A stretch of 64,000 bases of DNA from Microbacterium galbinum (GTDB taxonomy: Bacteria > Actinomycetota > Actinomycetes > Actinomycetales > Microbacteriaceae), in contig NZ_JAHWXM010000001.1 of assembly GCF_023091225.1 (NCBI RefSeq), forward strand, positions 868,001 through 932,000. Direction: 5' to 3'. Of the stretch, positions 51,912 to 61,248 are shown piece after piece. The first letter of the stretch is position 1; each line of letters starts with the position of its first letter. Under the pieces are notes generated by a model. That model had not been told where the DNA came from. It ran no database searches and saw only the letters and a program-made list of their open reading frames with translations. A program made the position numbers and the translations under genes.

Positions 51912-53825
51912 GTGGCCCACGTCCTGCAGAACGTCGTCTTCCCGCTCGATCGCGACCCCGACCTCCTCCCGCTGTACGCCGACCCCGAGACGTGGTCGGT
52001 CATCGAGAACGAGCCGGTGCGCGTCTCGAACCGTGCGCATCTCGGCAACATCCTCGGCCGCCACCGCGCCCGCATCGTCGCTGGCCGACGAGTGTCGCTC
52101 GGCACGTACTTCAACGCGTTCCCCGCCTCGTACTGGCAGCACTGGACGAGCATCCGCCAGGTGCAGCTGACCGTCCGCACCAGCGGATCCGCCACCATCC
52201 TCGTGTACCGCTCGAACGGCTCCGGTGTGCGTCAGCGCGTCGCCACGAGCGAGGTCACCGGCGAATCGTCGACGACGTTCGACCTCGAACTCACCCAGTA
52301 CAGCGACGGCGGATGGCTCTGGTTCGACGTCGTCGCCGACGAGAGCAACGTCATTCTCGAGGGCGCCGAGTGGACCACCGAGCAGGAGCCGGCCCGCACG
52401 GGCAAGGCCTCGCTGGGAATCACGACCTACAACAAGCCCGACTACTGCGTCGAGACCCTGCAGGCCCTCGCCGCATCGCCCGATGCTCTCGAGTTCGTCG
52501 ACCGCATCTTCCTCGTCGACCAGGGCACCCAGCTCGTCGCCGATCAGGACGGACTCACGGAGGTCGCGGCAGAGCTCGGCGAGACCCTCCAGGTGATTCG
52601 GCAGGCGAACCTCGGCGGCTCCGGCGGCTTCGCCCGGGCGATGCACGAAACCCTGCAGCGCCCGGAGAGCGACTTCGTACAGCTCCTCGACGACGACGTG
52701 CGCATCGAGCCGGAGTCGCTGCGCCGTTCCGTCGTCTTCGGGCGGTACGCCACGAACCCGGTGCTCGTGGGTGGCCACATGTTCGATCTCCTCGACCGGC
52801 CCAAGCTGCACGGCTGGGCCGAGGTCGTCGACGAAGCGCCGTTCATGTGGCGCAACCTCTATCAGGAGGAGATGCCGCACGACTTCGGCGCCTCGAACCT
52901 GCGCCAGTCGCCGCTTCTGCACATGCGCATGGATTCCGCCTACAACGGCTGGTGGATGTGCCTCATCCCCCTCGACGCGATCCGCAAGGTCGGCCTCTCG
53001 CTCCCCGCCTTCATCAAGTGGGACGATGCCGAGTTCTGTCTGCGCGCTGGCGAGGCCGGATTCCCGACGGTGTCGATGCCGGGCGTCGCCCTGTGGCACG
53101 TCTCGTGGCTCAATAAGGACGACTCGATCGACTGGCAGGCGTACTTCCATGCCCGCAACCGCATCGTGGCGGGGCTCCTCCACTCGAACGCCCCGAAGGG
53201 CGGGCACCTGATCCGACACAGCCGCCGCGTCGACCTCAAGCACCTCATGATGATGCAGTACTACCCGGTGGCCCTCCGTGCGCGCGCCCTGCGTGACGTG
53301 CTCTCCGGCCCGGACCACATGCGACGCACGCTCGCGACCGCGATGCCGGCCGCCCGAGCGCTGTCGTCGGAGTACCCCGAGACCGTGATCCATAAAGACC
53401 CGACGGCCGTGCTCCACTCGCGTCGTGGACGCCAGGTCTTCCAGCGACAGCGCTCACGGCACGAGTACGACAGCCCGAGCGGCCTGGCGCTGCGCAAGTT
53501 CACCCTGACGACGCTGATCGCGCACTGGCTTCACAAGCCGAATCCCGCCAACGTGGCCCAGCCCGAGGTGGAGTTCGGTAAGGACGATGCGCACTGGTGG
53601 CGCCTTCCGGTCTTCGACAGCGCACTCGTCAGCACGGCCGACGGGTCGGGAAAGAACATCTACACGCGCGACCGCGCGAAGTACCGCCGGATGCTGCGCG
53701 AGAGCGTGCGCCTCCACGCAGAACTGCAGCGCAGGTGGCCGGAGCTGCAGAAGCAGTACCGCGATGCGCTGCCCGGACTCGTCTCACCAGAATCCTGGGA
53801 GCAGATCTTCGAGGAGCAGGCATGA
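51912..53825 (+). CDS. glfT2: Polymerising galactofuranosyltransferase, GlfT2 type
   Basis: 637 residues from the GTG at 51912, the same length as M. tuberculosis GlfT2 (Rv3808c). An N-terminal beta-sandwich is at 1-150 (FATYFNAFPASYW-like block TYFNAFPASYWQHW). The GT2 domain has LGITTYNKPDYCVETL, NLGGSGGFARAMHE and the metal-binding DDD at 260-262. FIKWDDAEF places Asp371-Asp372, and WHVSW places His396, the same positions as the catalytic residues known for the mycobacterial enzyme. The C-terminal helical region ends RYRDALP-like (YRDALPGLVS). It extends beta-linked galactofuranose using UDP-Galf. Coupled to glfT1 by an ATGA overlap. Confidence 0.9.
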   Translation: MAHVLQNVVFPLDRDPDLLPLYADPETWSVIENEPVRVSNRAHLGNILGRHRARIVAGRRVSLGTYFNAFPASYWQHWTSIRQVQLTVRTSGSATILVYRSNGSGVRQRVATSEVTGESSTTFDLELTQYSDGGWLWFDVVADESNVILEGAEWTTEQEPARTGKASLGITTYNKPDYCVETLQALAASPDALEFVDRIFLVDQGTQLVADQDGLTEVAAELGETLQVIRQANLGGSGGFARAMHETLQRPESDFVQLLDDDVRIEPESLRRSVVFGRYATNPVLVGGHMFDLLDRPKLHGWAEVVDEAPFMWRNLYQEEMPHDFGASNLRQSPLLHMRMDSAYNGWWMCLIPLDAIRKVGLSLPAFIKWDDAEFCLRAGEAGFPTVSMPGVALWHVSWLNKDDSIDWQAYFHARNRIVAGLLHSNAPKGGHLIRHSRRVDLKHLMMMQYYPVALRARALRDVLSGPDHMRRTLATAMPAARALSSEYPETVIHKDPTAVLHSRRGRQVFQRQRSRHEYDSPSGLALRKFTLTTLIAHWLHKPNPANVAQPEVEFGKDDAHWWRLPVFDSALVSTADGSGKNIYTRDRAKYRRMLRESVRLHAELQRRWPELQKQYRDALPGLVSPESWEQIFEEQA

Positions 53826-54784
53826 CCGCGGCATCCGTCGCCTTCGACCCGGCCACGGCGACGATCGTCATCGTCACCTACAACCGCTCGCACCTGCTCA
53901 CCGGGTTGCTGGAGAGCATCACGACGATGGACCCGAAGCCGGGCCACGTCGTGATCATCGACAACGCGTCCGCCGATGACACGACCGAGGTCGTGGAGTC
54001 GTTCCGGGCGGGCATCGGCACCGAGATCGTCTACCGCCGCCTCGAGACGAACACCGGCGGATCCGGTGGGTTCAGCGAAGGCATGCGCACGGCGTACGAG
54101 CTGGGTTCCGAATGGATCTGGATGATGGATGACGACGTCGAGGTCATCCCCGACGGTCTCGCAAAGATGGGCAAGTGGTCCTCGCGGTTCAAGAGCATCC
54201 AGGGACGCCGCTACGACTACGACGGCAGCGAGTTCTACTGGCAGTACCGGATCGCCGAGCGCATGGGGATCCCGATCCCCTTCGCGCCGTCCGGCTTCGA
54301 CGCCTCCGGGTTCAAGGAGATGAACAGCGGATGCTTCGAGGGGATGTTCATCCACCGCTCGATCGTGAAGCGGATCGGCCTCCCCGATCATCGATTCTTC
54401 ATCTACTGGGACGACCAGATGTACGGCTGGCTGGCATCGCGCCTCACGACCGCCGTGATCGTCGATGAGTTCGTGCTGCGCCGTACCCGCGAGATCAAGC
54501 AGTGGGACATGGGCATCCGCCACATGAACGCGTCGAGCAACGCCTATCGCTTCTACATCATGCGCAACCGTGCCCACATCAAGCACTACTACCGCATCCA
54601 CGACAACTACAACCCGGTGCTCTTCGGCCTGGGCACGGCGATGACCTTCGCCAAGGAGCTGATCCGCCTGGTCTTCGTCGAGCGCACCGTGCGCGGAACC
54701 AGCAATCTGTTCCGCGGTCTCAAGGAGGGGCGGAAGATCTCCCGGGATCGCTCCTGGCAGCCGATGTCGCCCCTGGAGGCGTGA
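53822..54784 (+). CDS. glfT1: Initiating galactofuranosyltransferase, GlfT1-like GT2
   Basis: 320 residues from the ATG overlapping the glfT2 stop. GT2 motifs IVIVTYNRSHLLTGLLESI, VVIIDNASADDT, NTGGSGGFSEGM and WMMDDDVEV (Asp103-105) are followed by FIYWDDQMYGWLAS, a second acidic pair as in GlfT enzymes. In mycobacteria GlfT1 (Rv3782) adds the first one or two galactofuranoses to the lipid-linked acceptor. The acceptor here is unknown, because no rhamnosyl linker genes were recognised in the window. The C-terminus is basic and helical and may associate with the membrane. Confidence 0.82.
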   Translation: MTAASVAFDPATATIVIVTYNRSHLLTGLLESITTMDPKPGHVVIIDNASADDTTEVVESFRAGIGTEIVYRRLETNTGGSGGFSEGMRTAYELGSEWIWMMDDDVEVIPDGLAKMGKWSSRFKSIQGRRYDYDGSEFYWQYRIAERMGIPIPFAPSGFDASGFKEMNSGCFEGMFIHRSIVKRIGLPDHRFFIYWDDQMYGWLASRLTTAVIVDEFVLRRTREIKQWDMGIRHMNASSNAYRFYIMRNRAHIKHYYRIHDNYNPVLFGLGTAMTFAKELIRLVFVERTVRGTSNLFRGLKEGRKISRDRSWQPMSPLEA

Positions 54785-55377
54785 TGTCCAACGCCCCTCA
54801 GCCGGAACTGCGCTGGGCCCCCATCCCGCCCAAACCGAAGAATCGTGCGCGCATCTGGATCATCATCGGCTCGGTGATCCTTGCCCTCGCGATCGTGGCC
54901 GCGCTCCTGTGGTTCTTCCTGCTCCGCGGCGAGACCCCGGGCGGCGCCCCGACGCCGTCTCCCTCGTCATCCGAGTCCGCGAGCCCAACGCCGTCGGACG
55001 AACCCGATCCGGGAGCATCCGAGAACCCCTCCGAGGAGCCGGGCACTCCCCCGGTCGCGCCCGCGCCGGACCTCTCCGCTTTCGTGGCACAGGTCCAGCC
55101 GCGCCTCGATGACGGTCTGCGCGGCCTCGACATGCTGGCTCAGCTCAGCGGGCAGGACGCCGTCGGAGTCGTCGATCAACTGCAGCAGGACGCCCAGCGG
55201 CTGGCGGAGACGACACCGCCCACGTCGATCTCGGACTCCTGGTTCACAGCCGTCTCGGAGTACTCCGCGGCGCTGACCGAGGTCCGCTCCGCCGCCGAGA
55301 GCGGCGGGAGCACGACGGACTCCGTGACGACGGCCCGTGAGCGACTCCAGACGCTCCGAGGACTCCTCGGGATCTGA
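54784..55377 (+). CDS. Membrane-anchored protein with Pro/Ser linker, unknown, coupled to glfT1
   Basis: 197 residues; its ATG shares a base with the glfT1 stop (TGATG). A short N-terminal cytosolic stretch precedes one membrane segment (IWIIIGSVILALAIVAALLWFFLL, residues 24-47). A 45-residue linker rich in Pro, Ser, Thr and Glu follows, then an extracytoplasmic helical domain of about 90 residues (FVAQVQPRLDDGLRGLDMLAQLSGQDAVGVVDQLQQDAQRL). No enzyme motif was seen. Position and coupling suggest an accessory factor of galactan assembly or attachment, an inference only. Confidence 0.7.
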   Translation: MSNAPQPELRWAPIPPKPKNRARIWIIIGSVILALAIVAALLWFFLLRGETPGGAPTPSPSSSESASPTPSDEPDPGASENPSEEPGTPPVAPAPDLSAFVAQVQPRLDDGLRGLDMLAQLSGQDAVGVVDQLQQDAQRLAETTPPTSISDSWFTAVSEYSAALTEVRSAAESGGSTTDSVTTARERLQTLRGLLGI

Positions 55378-55404
55378 TGCGGCTTCGGCCCGAGAAGCGA
55401 CCAG

Positions 55405-55410
55405 TAAACT
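55405..55410 (+). promoter_or_regulatory. Candidate -10 element of the rgpF-like operon
   Basis: TAAACT. The start would fall near 55417, just before the small reading frame at 55423. A 6-bp hairpin (GAAGCG/CGCTTC, 55425-55443) follows. Confidence 0.35.
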
Positions 55411-55422
55411 GCACTTTTGCGC

Positions 55423-55500
55423 ATGAAGCGCCCCACGCGCTTCGATCGGACGAAGGATACGGACATGTCTGAGCGGAAGACCACCGGAGAGGACGCATGA
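55423..55500 (+). CDS. Possible 25-residue leader peptide overlapping the rgpF-like start
   Basis: ATG at 55423 opens a 25-codon frame (start MKRPTRFDRTKD, end TGEDA) whose TGA overlaps the next ATG (ATGA). A second in-frame ATG at 55465 has a GAAGGA SD, giving an 11-residue version. The peptide is basic then acidic, with no signal. It could couple translation of the downstream gene. It may be chance in a short gap. Confidence 0.3.
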   Translation: MKRPTRFDRTKDTDMSERKTTGEDA

Positions 55501-56507
55501 CGAAACGGCTCGCGCTCGTCGCACACTACGACCCCCGTGGCGAGGCGGCCCCGCACGTCCTCCGCCAGCTCGACGAACTCGGATCCCAGTTCGACGAGGT
55601 CGTGCTCGCGACGACCGTCGATCTCTCCCCAGCGGCCGCATCGGCGATCTCGTCGCGAGCGACGCTGATCCGCCGAGCCAACTACGGCCACGACTTCGGT
55701 TCGTGGCGGGACTGCCTCGAACGCTACGACTGGGCGCAGTCCTACGACGAGGTCCTCCTGACGAACGACTCCTATGTCGGATTCTTCCGCCCGCTGGGCG
55801 AGATCATGCAGACGATGAGCGCGAGACCGGTCGAGTTGTGGGGAATGACACGGACGAATCGCGTCGCTCCCCATGTGCAGAGCTACTTCCTGCACTTCAC
55901 CCAGCCGGCGCTCCGCTCGCAGGCGTTCCGTCGCTTCTGGGTGGATGCGAAGCCTGCACCCGATCGTATGAGTGCCATTCTCCAGCAGGAGGTCGGTATC
56001 AGTCGCGCCATGACAGATGCCGGATTCGCGATCGGCTCCTACTTCGAACCGACGACCGCAGAGCGTCTCCGCGCCAATCGGCGCGGGGCCCACTGGCTGC
56101 ATCGTCGCCAGCAGGTGTTCCACGCACGATTCGACCGCGCGCGCGACGGGTACTTCGACAGCAGGCGGCGACGAGATCCTCGGCAGGCGGACAACCTCAA
56201 TTGGTCGAGCGCCTTCGCCGACTCCACACTGGACCGTGGTCGCCTTCCGATCATCAAGATCGACGTTCTGCGCAACGACCCCTACTGGCTCGACTCGCGA
56301 TCCCTGCTCGCCGATCTCGAGAAGAAGTACCCCGTCCAGATGGAGGGGGTCTCCGAGTTCTTGCGCGGGACACGCAGCTCCTACGGAAACCGCCCGTTCG
56401 AGAACCACGCTCCTGCCCGGCTGACACCGCTCCAGAAAGTCACGGTCGGCTACCGCCCGCCTCACATCAAGGAATCGAAGGGGACGCAACATGTCTTCGA
56501 TGCGTGA
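55497..56507 (+). CDS. RgpF-like (rhamnan synthesis protein F) glycosyltransferase
   Basis: 336 residues, GGAGAGG SD 4 bases before the ATG. The RgpF family core is LALVAHYDPRGEAAPHVLRQLDEL, RANYGHDFGSWRDCLE, EVLLTNDSYVGFFRPLGEIM (the substrate loop TNDS) and VQSYFLHFTQPAL. RgpF proteins take part in rhamnose-glucose polysaccharide assembly in streptococci and in other surface glycans; the sugar used here is not determined. Base composition is lower in GC than neighbouring core genes by eye. Its 3' end overlaps the next gene by 17 bases. Confidence 0.85.
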   Translation: MTKRLALVAHYDPRGEAAPHVLRQLDELGSQFDEVVLATTVDLSPAAASAISSRATLIRRANYGHDFGSWRDCLERYDWAQSYDEVLLTNDSYVGFFRPLGEIMQTMSARPVELWGMTRTNRVAPHVQSYFLHFTQPALRSQAFRRFWVDAKPAPDRMSAILQQEVGISRAMTDAGFAIGSYFEPTTAERLRANRRGAHWLHRRQQVFHARFDRARDGYFDSRRRRDPRQADNLNWSSAFADSTLDRGRLPIIKIDVLRNDPYWLDSRSLLADLEKKYPVQMEGVSEFLRGTRSSYGNRPFENHAPARLTPLQKVTVGYRPPHIKESKGTQHVFDA

Positions 56508-59500
56508 TCTCTCACGCCTGGCACGGCGCGTGCCCGTCGTCCGAACGGCTCTGGAAGCGAGCGACCCGCGCCGTCGAACAGAGCGTCTGATCCGGCTGGG
56601 CATCATCGACACCGCGCTGTATGCCGCCCAGCTCGGGGTCTCCGAGATCGACGAGAACGCGGCCGCGGCGCACTACGTCGCGCTGGGTCACGATCTCGGG
56701 TACACGCTCAATGTCCTGATCGACCCGTTCGTCGCGGAGCGAGATCTGCCCCGGACCGGTCGCCCATCGATCTACGACTACTTCAACGGCACGTCCTGGC
56801 AGACGAAGACGAGTGACGTGTGGAGCTCGGTCGACTACGCGACGCAGCACCCCGACTCCCTGTCGCATCCCGCCGGCCCCATCGGCCATCTCTGGGACCG
56901 GGTGCGGGAAGACCCGGCGACGACTCTGACGGTGAACGTGGATGGTGGGCGCACGACGACGTGGGCTGAGATCTATCCCGTGCTCTTCGCCGCGACGACG
57001 GAGTGGGCGACGATCCAGCGCAGACGGGAGGCGCGCGGGATGCGCCCACGTCTGCCGCATCCCGAATCGCTCGCCGCTGCGGCCGGCGTCACGCGCGGTG
57101 CGCGGGTCAGCATCATCATGCCCGTCTGGAATCGAGGAGGCGGTCTGCGGCGCGCCGTCGAGTCCGTGCTCGCGCAGGCCTGGGAAGACTGGGAGCTCCT
57201 GATCGTCGATGACGGTTCGTGGGACGACACTCTCGCCGTCGCTGAGCTTCTCGTCGAACGGGACGACCGCATTCATCTGATCAGACGGGATCACAGCGGC
57301 GTCTGCGCAGCTCGCAACGCGGGGATCGCCGAAGCGACCGGTGAGTACATCGCGTTCCTGGACAGCGATAACACCTGGCTCCCCACGTTCCTCCGAGACA
57401 TGGTGACGAGCATGACCGGCGACGGCCTCAAGGCGGCGTACGCCAGTATCGAGGTCGATGACGGTGAGAGCATCCGTTACCGCTACGGCGACCAGGACCG
57501 CGAGAGCCTGCTGCTCGGCAACTCGATCGATCTGAACACGCTCATCGTGCGGCGTGACCTCGTGGAGAGCGTGGGAGCCTTCGATCTGAGCCTCCGCCGC
57601 GCTGTCGATTACGACCTGATCCTGAAGATCGCCGAGGTCTCCACCATCGTGCATGTGCCGACCTTGGGTGCGCGTTACGACAACTCGGACGAGTCCACCG
57701 ATCGGATCTCGACCAGCGAGGCGCGCGGATGGAACACCGCTGTGCGGATGCGCCATGCCGTTTCGGAGCCTTCGAATCTCTCAACCGAAGCCACGGTCGT
57801 CGCGCTCATCCAGGCCCAGGACCCGACACTCGGCGCGAAACTCGAAGCGCTCTCCGAGCTCTGCGCCGTCGAGAGGGAGATCGTGATCGTCGGCGTCGGG
57901 ATGAAGCCCGACGAATGGCGACGTGTGCGCGCATTCACTCATTTCCATCCGGAGGTCGCCGCACGGATCCATCAGGATGGAGAGGCGTTCGCGTACGTCG
58001 TGAACCTCGAGCTCCGAAGGAGTCGAAGCTCGGTTCTCGCCGTCATCGACCCGAGGTCCGTGTTCGATGTCTCCTCCGTGACGGCACTCATCGAGGAGGT
58101 GCACTCCGCTCGATCCGATGCCGCGATACCGGTCACGCTCTCCACCGATGGCACCGTGGAGAGCGCGGGGACCGCATTCATCGGTCGGCAGAGGCGACCG
58201 GCCCCCCTCCTCGTGAATCACCCGGCCGAGGACATCCACCGTCTGGAGGGACGAGTCGCGATCGACGGTCTCTCGGGCCGCACGTTCGCGATGGATCGAG
58301 CGACGTTGCAAGACATCGGTGGGCTCGACCCGCTGCTGTTCAACGAGCACGAGCTCGCCGGACTCAGCGGCTCCCTCGCTGAGAAGAAGCTCGCCGTGCG
58401 CACTGACATCATCTTCACCCAGGTGACCAGCGCTCGGGCATTCACCGCGACAGACCCCGGCGGCACCGCGGCGACGCTGAGGGCGAAACAGCCACCGCTA
58501 GCCGACGCCGGTGCGGACTCCGTCTATGGACCGTTGGGAATGCGCGTCATGCACTGGCGTCAGACCGACGAGAACCTGAGCGAGGACTTCCCTCGCACGG
58601 ATCCAGCGGAGTCGATGAAGCTCCAGCCCATCGTCACGCGCGATCGCAGGGATGTCTCGATCGGCGGACGCGCTCTGCCGCGCCTGCGTTGGGCGATCAA
58701 GACCGCTTCTCCGGCAGGTCCTGCCGGAGAGACCTGGGGCGATACCCATTTCGGCAGATCGCTCGCCGCAGCGCTCGAGTCGCTCGGCCAAGAGGCATCC
58801 GTCGATGCCCGCGAGGCACAACGCCGCGAGACCGACTATCTCGACGACGTCGTGATCCATCTTCGCGGCCTCGACGAGTTCGTTCCGTCCGCTTCAGCGC
58901 TGTCATATCTTTGGGTCATCAGCCATCCCGATATGGTCACCAGGGCCGAGGCACAGCGCTTCGATCGGATCTTCGCCGCCTCCCTCAGCTGGTCGGCCCA
59001 ACAGTCCGAGCGTTGGGGGCTTCCCGTCGAGGCTCTCCTGCAATGCACGGATCCCGAGCGCTTCCACCCCGGTGATGCGGAGACCCCCTCCCCGAAGCGC
59101 GGCCCGCTCTTCGTCGGCAACAGTCGGGGAATCCCGCGTCCGACCGTCATGGAGTCGGTACGCGCAGGACTCCCTCTCGAGCTATATGGTGGCGATTGGG
59201 AACGCTTCGTGCCTGCGGCCGCCATCAGCGGCGAGCGCGTGGACAACACCGAGCTCGGCCATCTCTACTCGTCGGCCTCGGTCGTGCTCAACGATCATTG
59301 GGCCGACATGCAGCGCGAAGGATTCATCTCGAATCGTCTGTTCGACGTCGTCGCGGCTGGCGGTCGCGCATTCAGCGACAACGTGCCCGGCATCGACCAG
59401 ATCTTCGACGGCGCCGTGCAGACCTACGACACCGTCTCCGAGATCGTCCCCTTCCTCGAGAGCGACCTCGACGAGCGCTTCCCCGACGCCGATGCTCTCG

Positions 59501-59604
59501 CCGGTGTCAGCCGGCGTATCCGTGAGGAGCACTCCTTCGCGGCGCGCGCACGCATCCTCCTCGATCACGCGATCGCCGATCTCGCCGCACAGGGTCGACG
59601 GTGA
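56491..59604 (+). CDS. Three-part glycosyltransferase: N-terminal region, GT2, CgeB-like C-terminus
   Basis: 1037 residues; start MSSMRDLSRL, a second ATG three codons on. Residues 1-200 form a helical region with HYVALGHDLGYTLNVL and PSIYDYFNG, seen in other polysaccharide transferases. The GT2 domain begins near 205 (VSIIMPVWNRGGGLRRAVESVL) with AFLDSDNTWLPTF (DxD at 291-293) and RRAVDYDLILKIAEVS. A middle degenerate transferase-like stretch spans about 430-720. Residues 730-1035 resemble CgeB-type GT (ETWGDTHFGRSLAAALESL; LSWSAQQSERWG; NSRGIPRPTVMESVRAGLPLELYGGDW; GFISNRLFDVVAAGGRAFSDNVPG). Probably adds two sugars in succession. Lower GC than its surroundings. Confidence 0.85.
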   Translation: MSSMRDLSRLARRVPVVRTALEASDPRRRTERLIRLGIIDTALYAAQLGVSEIDENAAAAHYVALGHDLGYTLNVLIDPFVAERDLPRTGRPSIYDYFNGTSWQTKTSDVWSSVDYATQHPDSLSHPAGPIGHLWDRVREDPATTLTVNVDGGRTTTWAEIYPVLFAATTEWATIQRRREARGMRPRLPHPESLAAAAGVTRGARVSIIMPVWNRGGGLRRAVESVLAQAWEDWELLIVDDGSWDDTLAVAELLVERDDRIHLIRRDHSGVCAARNAGIAEATGEYIAFLDSDNTWLPTFLRDMVTSMTGDGLKAAYASIEVDDGESIRYRYGDQDRESLLLGNSIDLNTLIVRRDLVESVGAFDLSLRRAVDYDLILKIAEVSTIVHVPTLGARYDNSDESTDRISTSEARGWNTAVRMRHAVSEPSNLSTEATVVALIQAQDPTLGAKLEALSELCAVEREIVIVGVGMKPDEWRRVRAFTHFHPEVAARIHQDGEAFAYVVNLELRRSRSSVLAVIDPRSVFDVSSVTALIEEVHSARSDAAIPVTLSTDGTVESAGTAFIGRQRRPAPLLVNHPAEDIHRLEGRVAIDGLSGRTFAMDRATLQDIGGLDPLLFNEHELAGLSGSLAEKKLAVRTDIIFTQVTSARAFTATDPGGTAATLRAKQPPLADAGADSVYGPLGMRVMHWRQTDENLSEDFPRTDPAESMKLQPIVTRDRRDVSIGGRALPRLRWAIKTASPAGPAGETWGDTHFGRSLAAALESLGQEASVDAREAQRRETDYLDDVVIHLRGLDEFVPSASALSYLWVISHPDMVTRAEAQRFDRIFAASLSWSAQQSERWGLPVEALLQCTDPERFHPGDAETPSPKRGPLFVGNSRGIPRPTVMESVRAGLPLELYGGDWERFVPAAAISGERVDNTELGHLYSSASVVLNDHWADMQREGFISNRLFDVVAAGGRAFSDNVPGIDQIFDGAVQTYDTVSEIVPFLESDLDERFPDADALAGVSRRIREEHSFAARARILLDHAIADLAAQGRR

Positions 59605-61223
59605 GCGCAGTCGACGCGCCACTGACGCGCCGTCGCCTGCGCCGCCCGGACCTCGTCGGGTGGGCGTTGCTCTCCATCGTGGTCGTCGGGGCGATCGTCC
59701 GCTTCGGCGGCATCGGGTGGGGACTCCCCCTCCAGCTCCACGCGGACGAATGGGTGGTCGTCGAGGGTGCCATCGATATGGCCCAGCGGAACTCCTTCGC
59801 CCCTCCGTTCTTCTTCCGTCCCGATCACCTCGAGACGCAGCTGAGCTACATCATCTACCAGGCGTGGTCGTACCTCTTCGGTGGCGGATCACCCGAAGCG
59901 CTCTTCGCGGTCGACCAGGCCCCCTTCTACGCCCTCGCCCGGGCGACGACGGCGACGCTCGGCACGGCATCCATCGTCGTCGCCTACTTCATCGGCAGCT
60001 CGTACGCCCGCACGGCAGGACTGTGGTCGGCCTTCGCCATCGCGTTCTTCCCCCCGCTCGTCGAGCACTCCCGGTATGCGACGCCCGATGTCCCCCTCGT
60101 CTTCGCCGTACTCCTGACGATCCTCGGCGCCGTGCGGTACATCCAGCGCGAGAGTTGGCCGTGGCTCGTCCTGGCATCCGCCGGGGTGGCGATCGGCATC
60201 ACCGCGAAGTATCCGGCCGTCGCCGCCACCTCGACGATCGCGGTCGCGGTGATCGTCGCCTCGATCCGGTCGCGACAGTACTGGCGTATCCCGGTCCGCG
60301 GGGCTGCGGCGATCGTCATGGTCCTCGGGTTCACCTTTGCGCTCTCGCCGACGCTCTTCATCAACTTCTCCGAGGTCCGCGCCCAGCTGTTCCAGCAGAA
60401 CTCTACGGGGCATCTCGGGGCCGATGGTCTGGACTGGTCGGGGAACGCGCTCTTCTACGCGTCCTCATTCCTGAGCAGCGGCGGCATCATCGTCGTGCTC
60501 TTCGCGGCGGCAGGGCTCATCGCCGCCGTCGTCGGGCGGCGATGGGACATGACTCCCCTCCTCACCGGAGTGGTGTTCTGGGTGGCCATCTCCGTGCTCA
60601 CCCTGCACTGGGACCGCTGGGGCCTGCCGATGTTCATCACGCCGCTCCTCCTCGCGGCGGTGGGTCTCGATGCCGCGTGGCGCTGGTCGTCCCTGCGTGG
60701 CCGCACACCGAGGGTCGTCGTCGGCGTTCTCGCGGCGGTATCCGGGCTCTCGCTCCTCCTGGCATCCTTCGCTCAGCTCGCGGTCGCGCTGGCGCCCGAC
60801 ACGCGAGAGACGGCGGCCGCCGGCCTCGCTGCTCGGGGAATCGAAGCCGACGACACCTTCTACGACGGCTACACCCCCTTCAACACCGACGGTCCCCGCA
60901 ACCTCGCTGCAGAGCTCGCGATCGTCGACGGAGTCGTCGGTCCGCGCGAGGGGATCGACCCTCTGCCTTATATCCTCACGTCCTCCTCGATGGTCGACCG
61001 TTACCTCCTGGCCGAGAACAAGCCCGAGGAACAGGCCGTGTACGCGGCGATCCAGCAGCTCCCGATCGACACGGAGTGGGACAGCGTCGGCATCGTCCCC
61101 GCGTCGCCGTGGGAGCCCGTGCGCATCTGGAAGAGCATCGACTTCCTCGCGCAGATCGCCGGCGGGGCGAACGGCGGGCCTCAGCTCATCCTGCACCGCA
61201 CGCCGGGGACGCCGTCGGAGTGA
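59601..61223 (+). CDS. GT39-family membrane glycosyltransferase (ArnT/PMT-like)
   Basis: 540 residues, GTG overlapping the previous stop (GTGA). GT-C fold: TM1 (LLSIVVVGAIVRFGGI), then a first external loop with the conserved Asp-Glu of the active site in LQLHADEWVVVE. About ten further helices carry HSRYATPDVPLVFAVLLTIL and GIGITAKYPAVAATS-type family blocks. A C-terminal external domain (APDTRETAAAGLAARGIEADDTFYDG) closes it. Uses a polyprenyl-phosphate sugar to decorate the glycan or a protein outside the membrane. Convergent with the ABC exporter genes. Confidence 0.85.
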   Translation: MSAVDAPLTRRRLRRPDLVGWALLSIVVVGAIVRFGGIGWGLPLQLHADEWVVVEGAIDMAQRNSFAPPFFFRPDHLETQLSYIIYQAWSYLFGGGSPEALFAVDQAPFYALARATTATLGTASIVVAYFIGSSYARTAGLWSAFAIAFFPPLVEHSRYATPDVPLVFAVLLTILGAVRYIQRESWPWLVLASAGVAIGITAKYPAVAATSTIAVAVIVASIRSRQYWRIPVRGAAAIVMVLGFTFALSPTLFINFSEVRAQLFQQNSTGHLGADGLDWSGNALFYASSFLSSGGIIVVLFAAAGLIAAVVGRRWDMTPLLTGVVFWVAISVLTLHWDRWGLPMFITPLLLAAVGLDAAWRWSSLRGRTPRVVVGVLAAVSGLSLLLASFAQLAVALAPDTRETAAAGLAARGIEADDTFYDGYTPFNTDGPRNLAAELAIVDGVVGPREGIDPLPYILTSSSMVDRYLLAENKPEEQAVYAAIQQLPIDTEWDSVGIVPASPWEPVRIWKSIDFLAQIAGGANGGPQLILHRTPGTPSE

Positions 61224-61248
61224 GTCCGCACTCGGATCGGGTGCCCGA

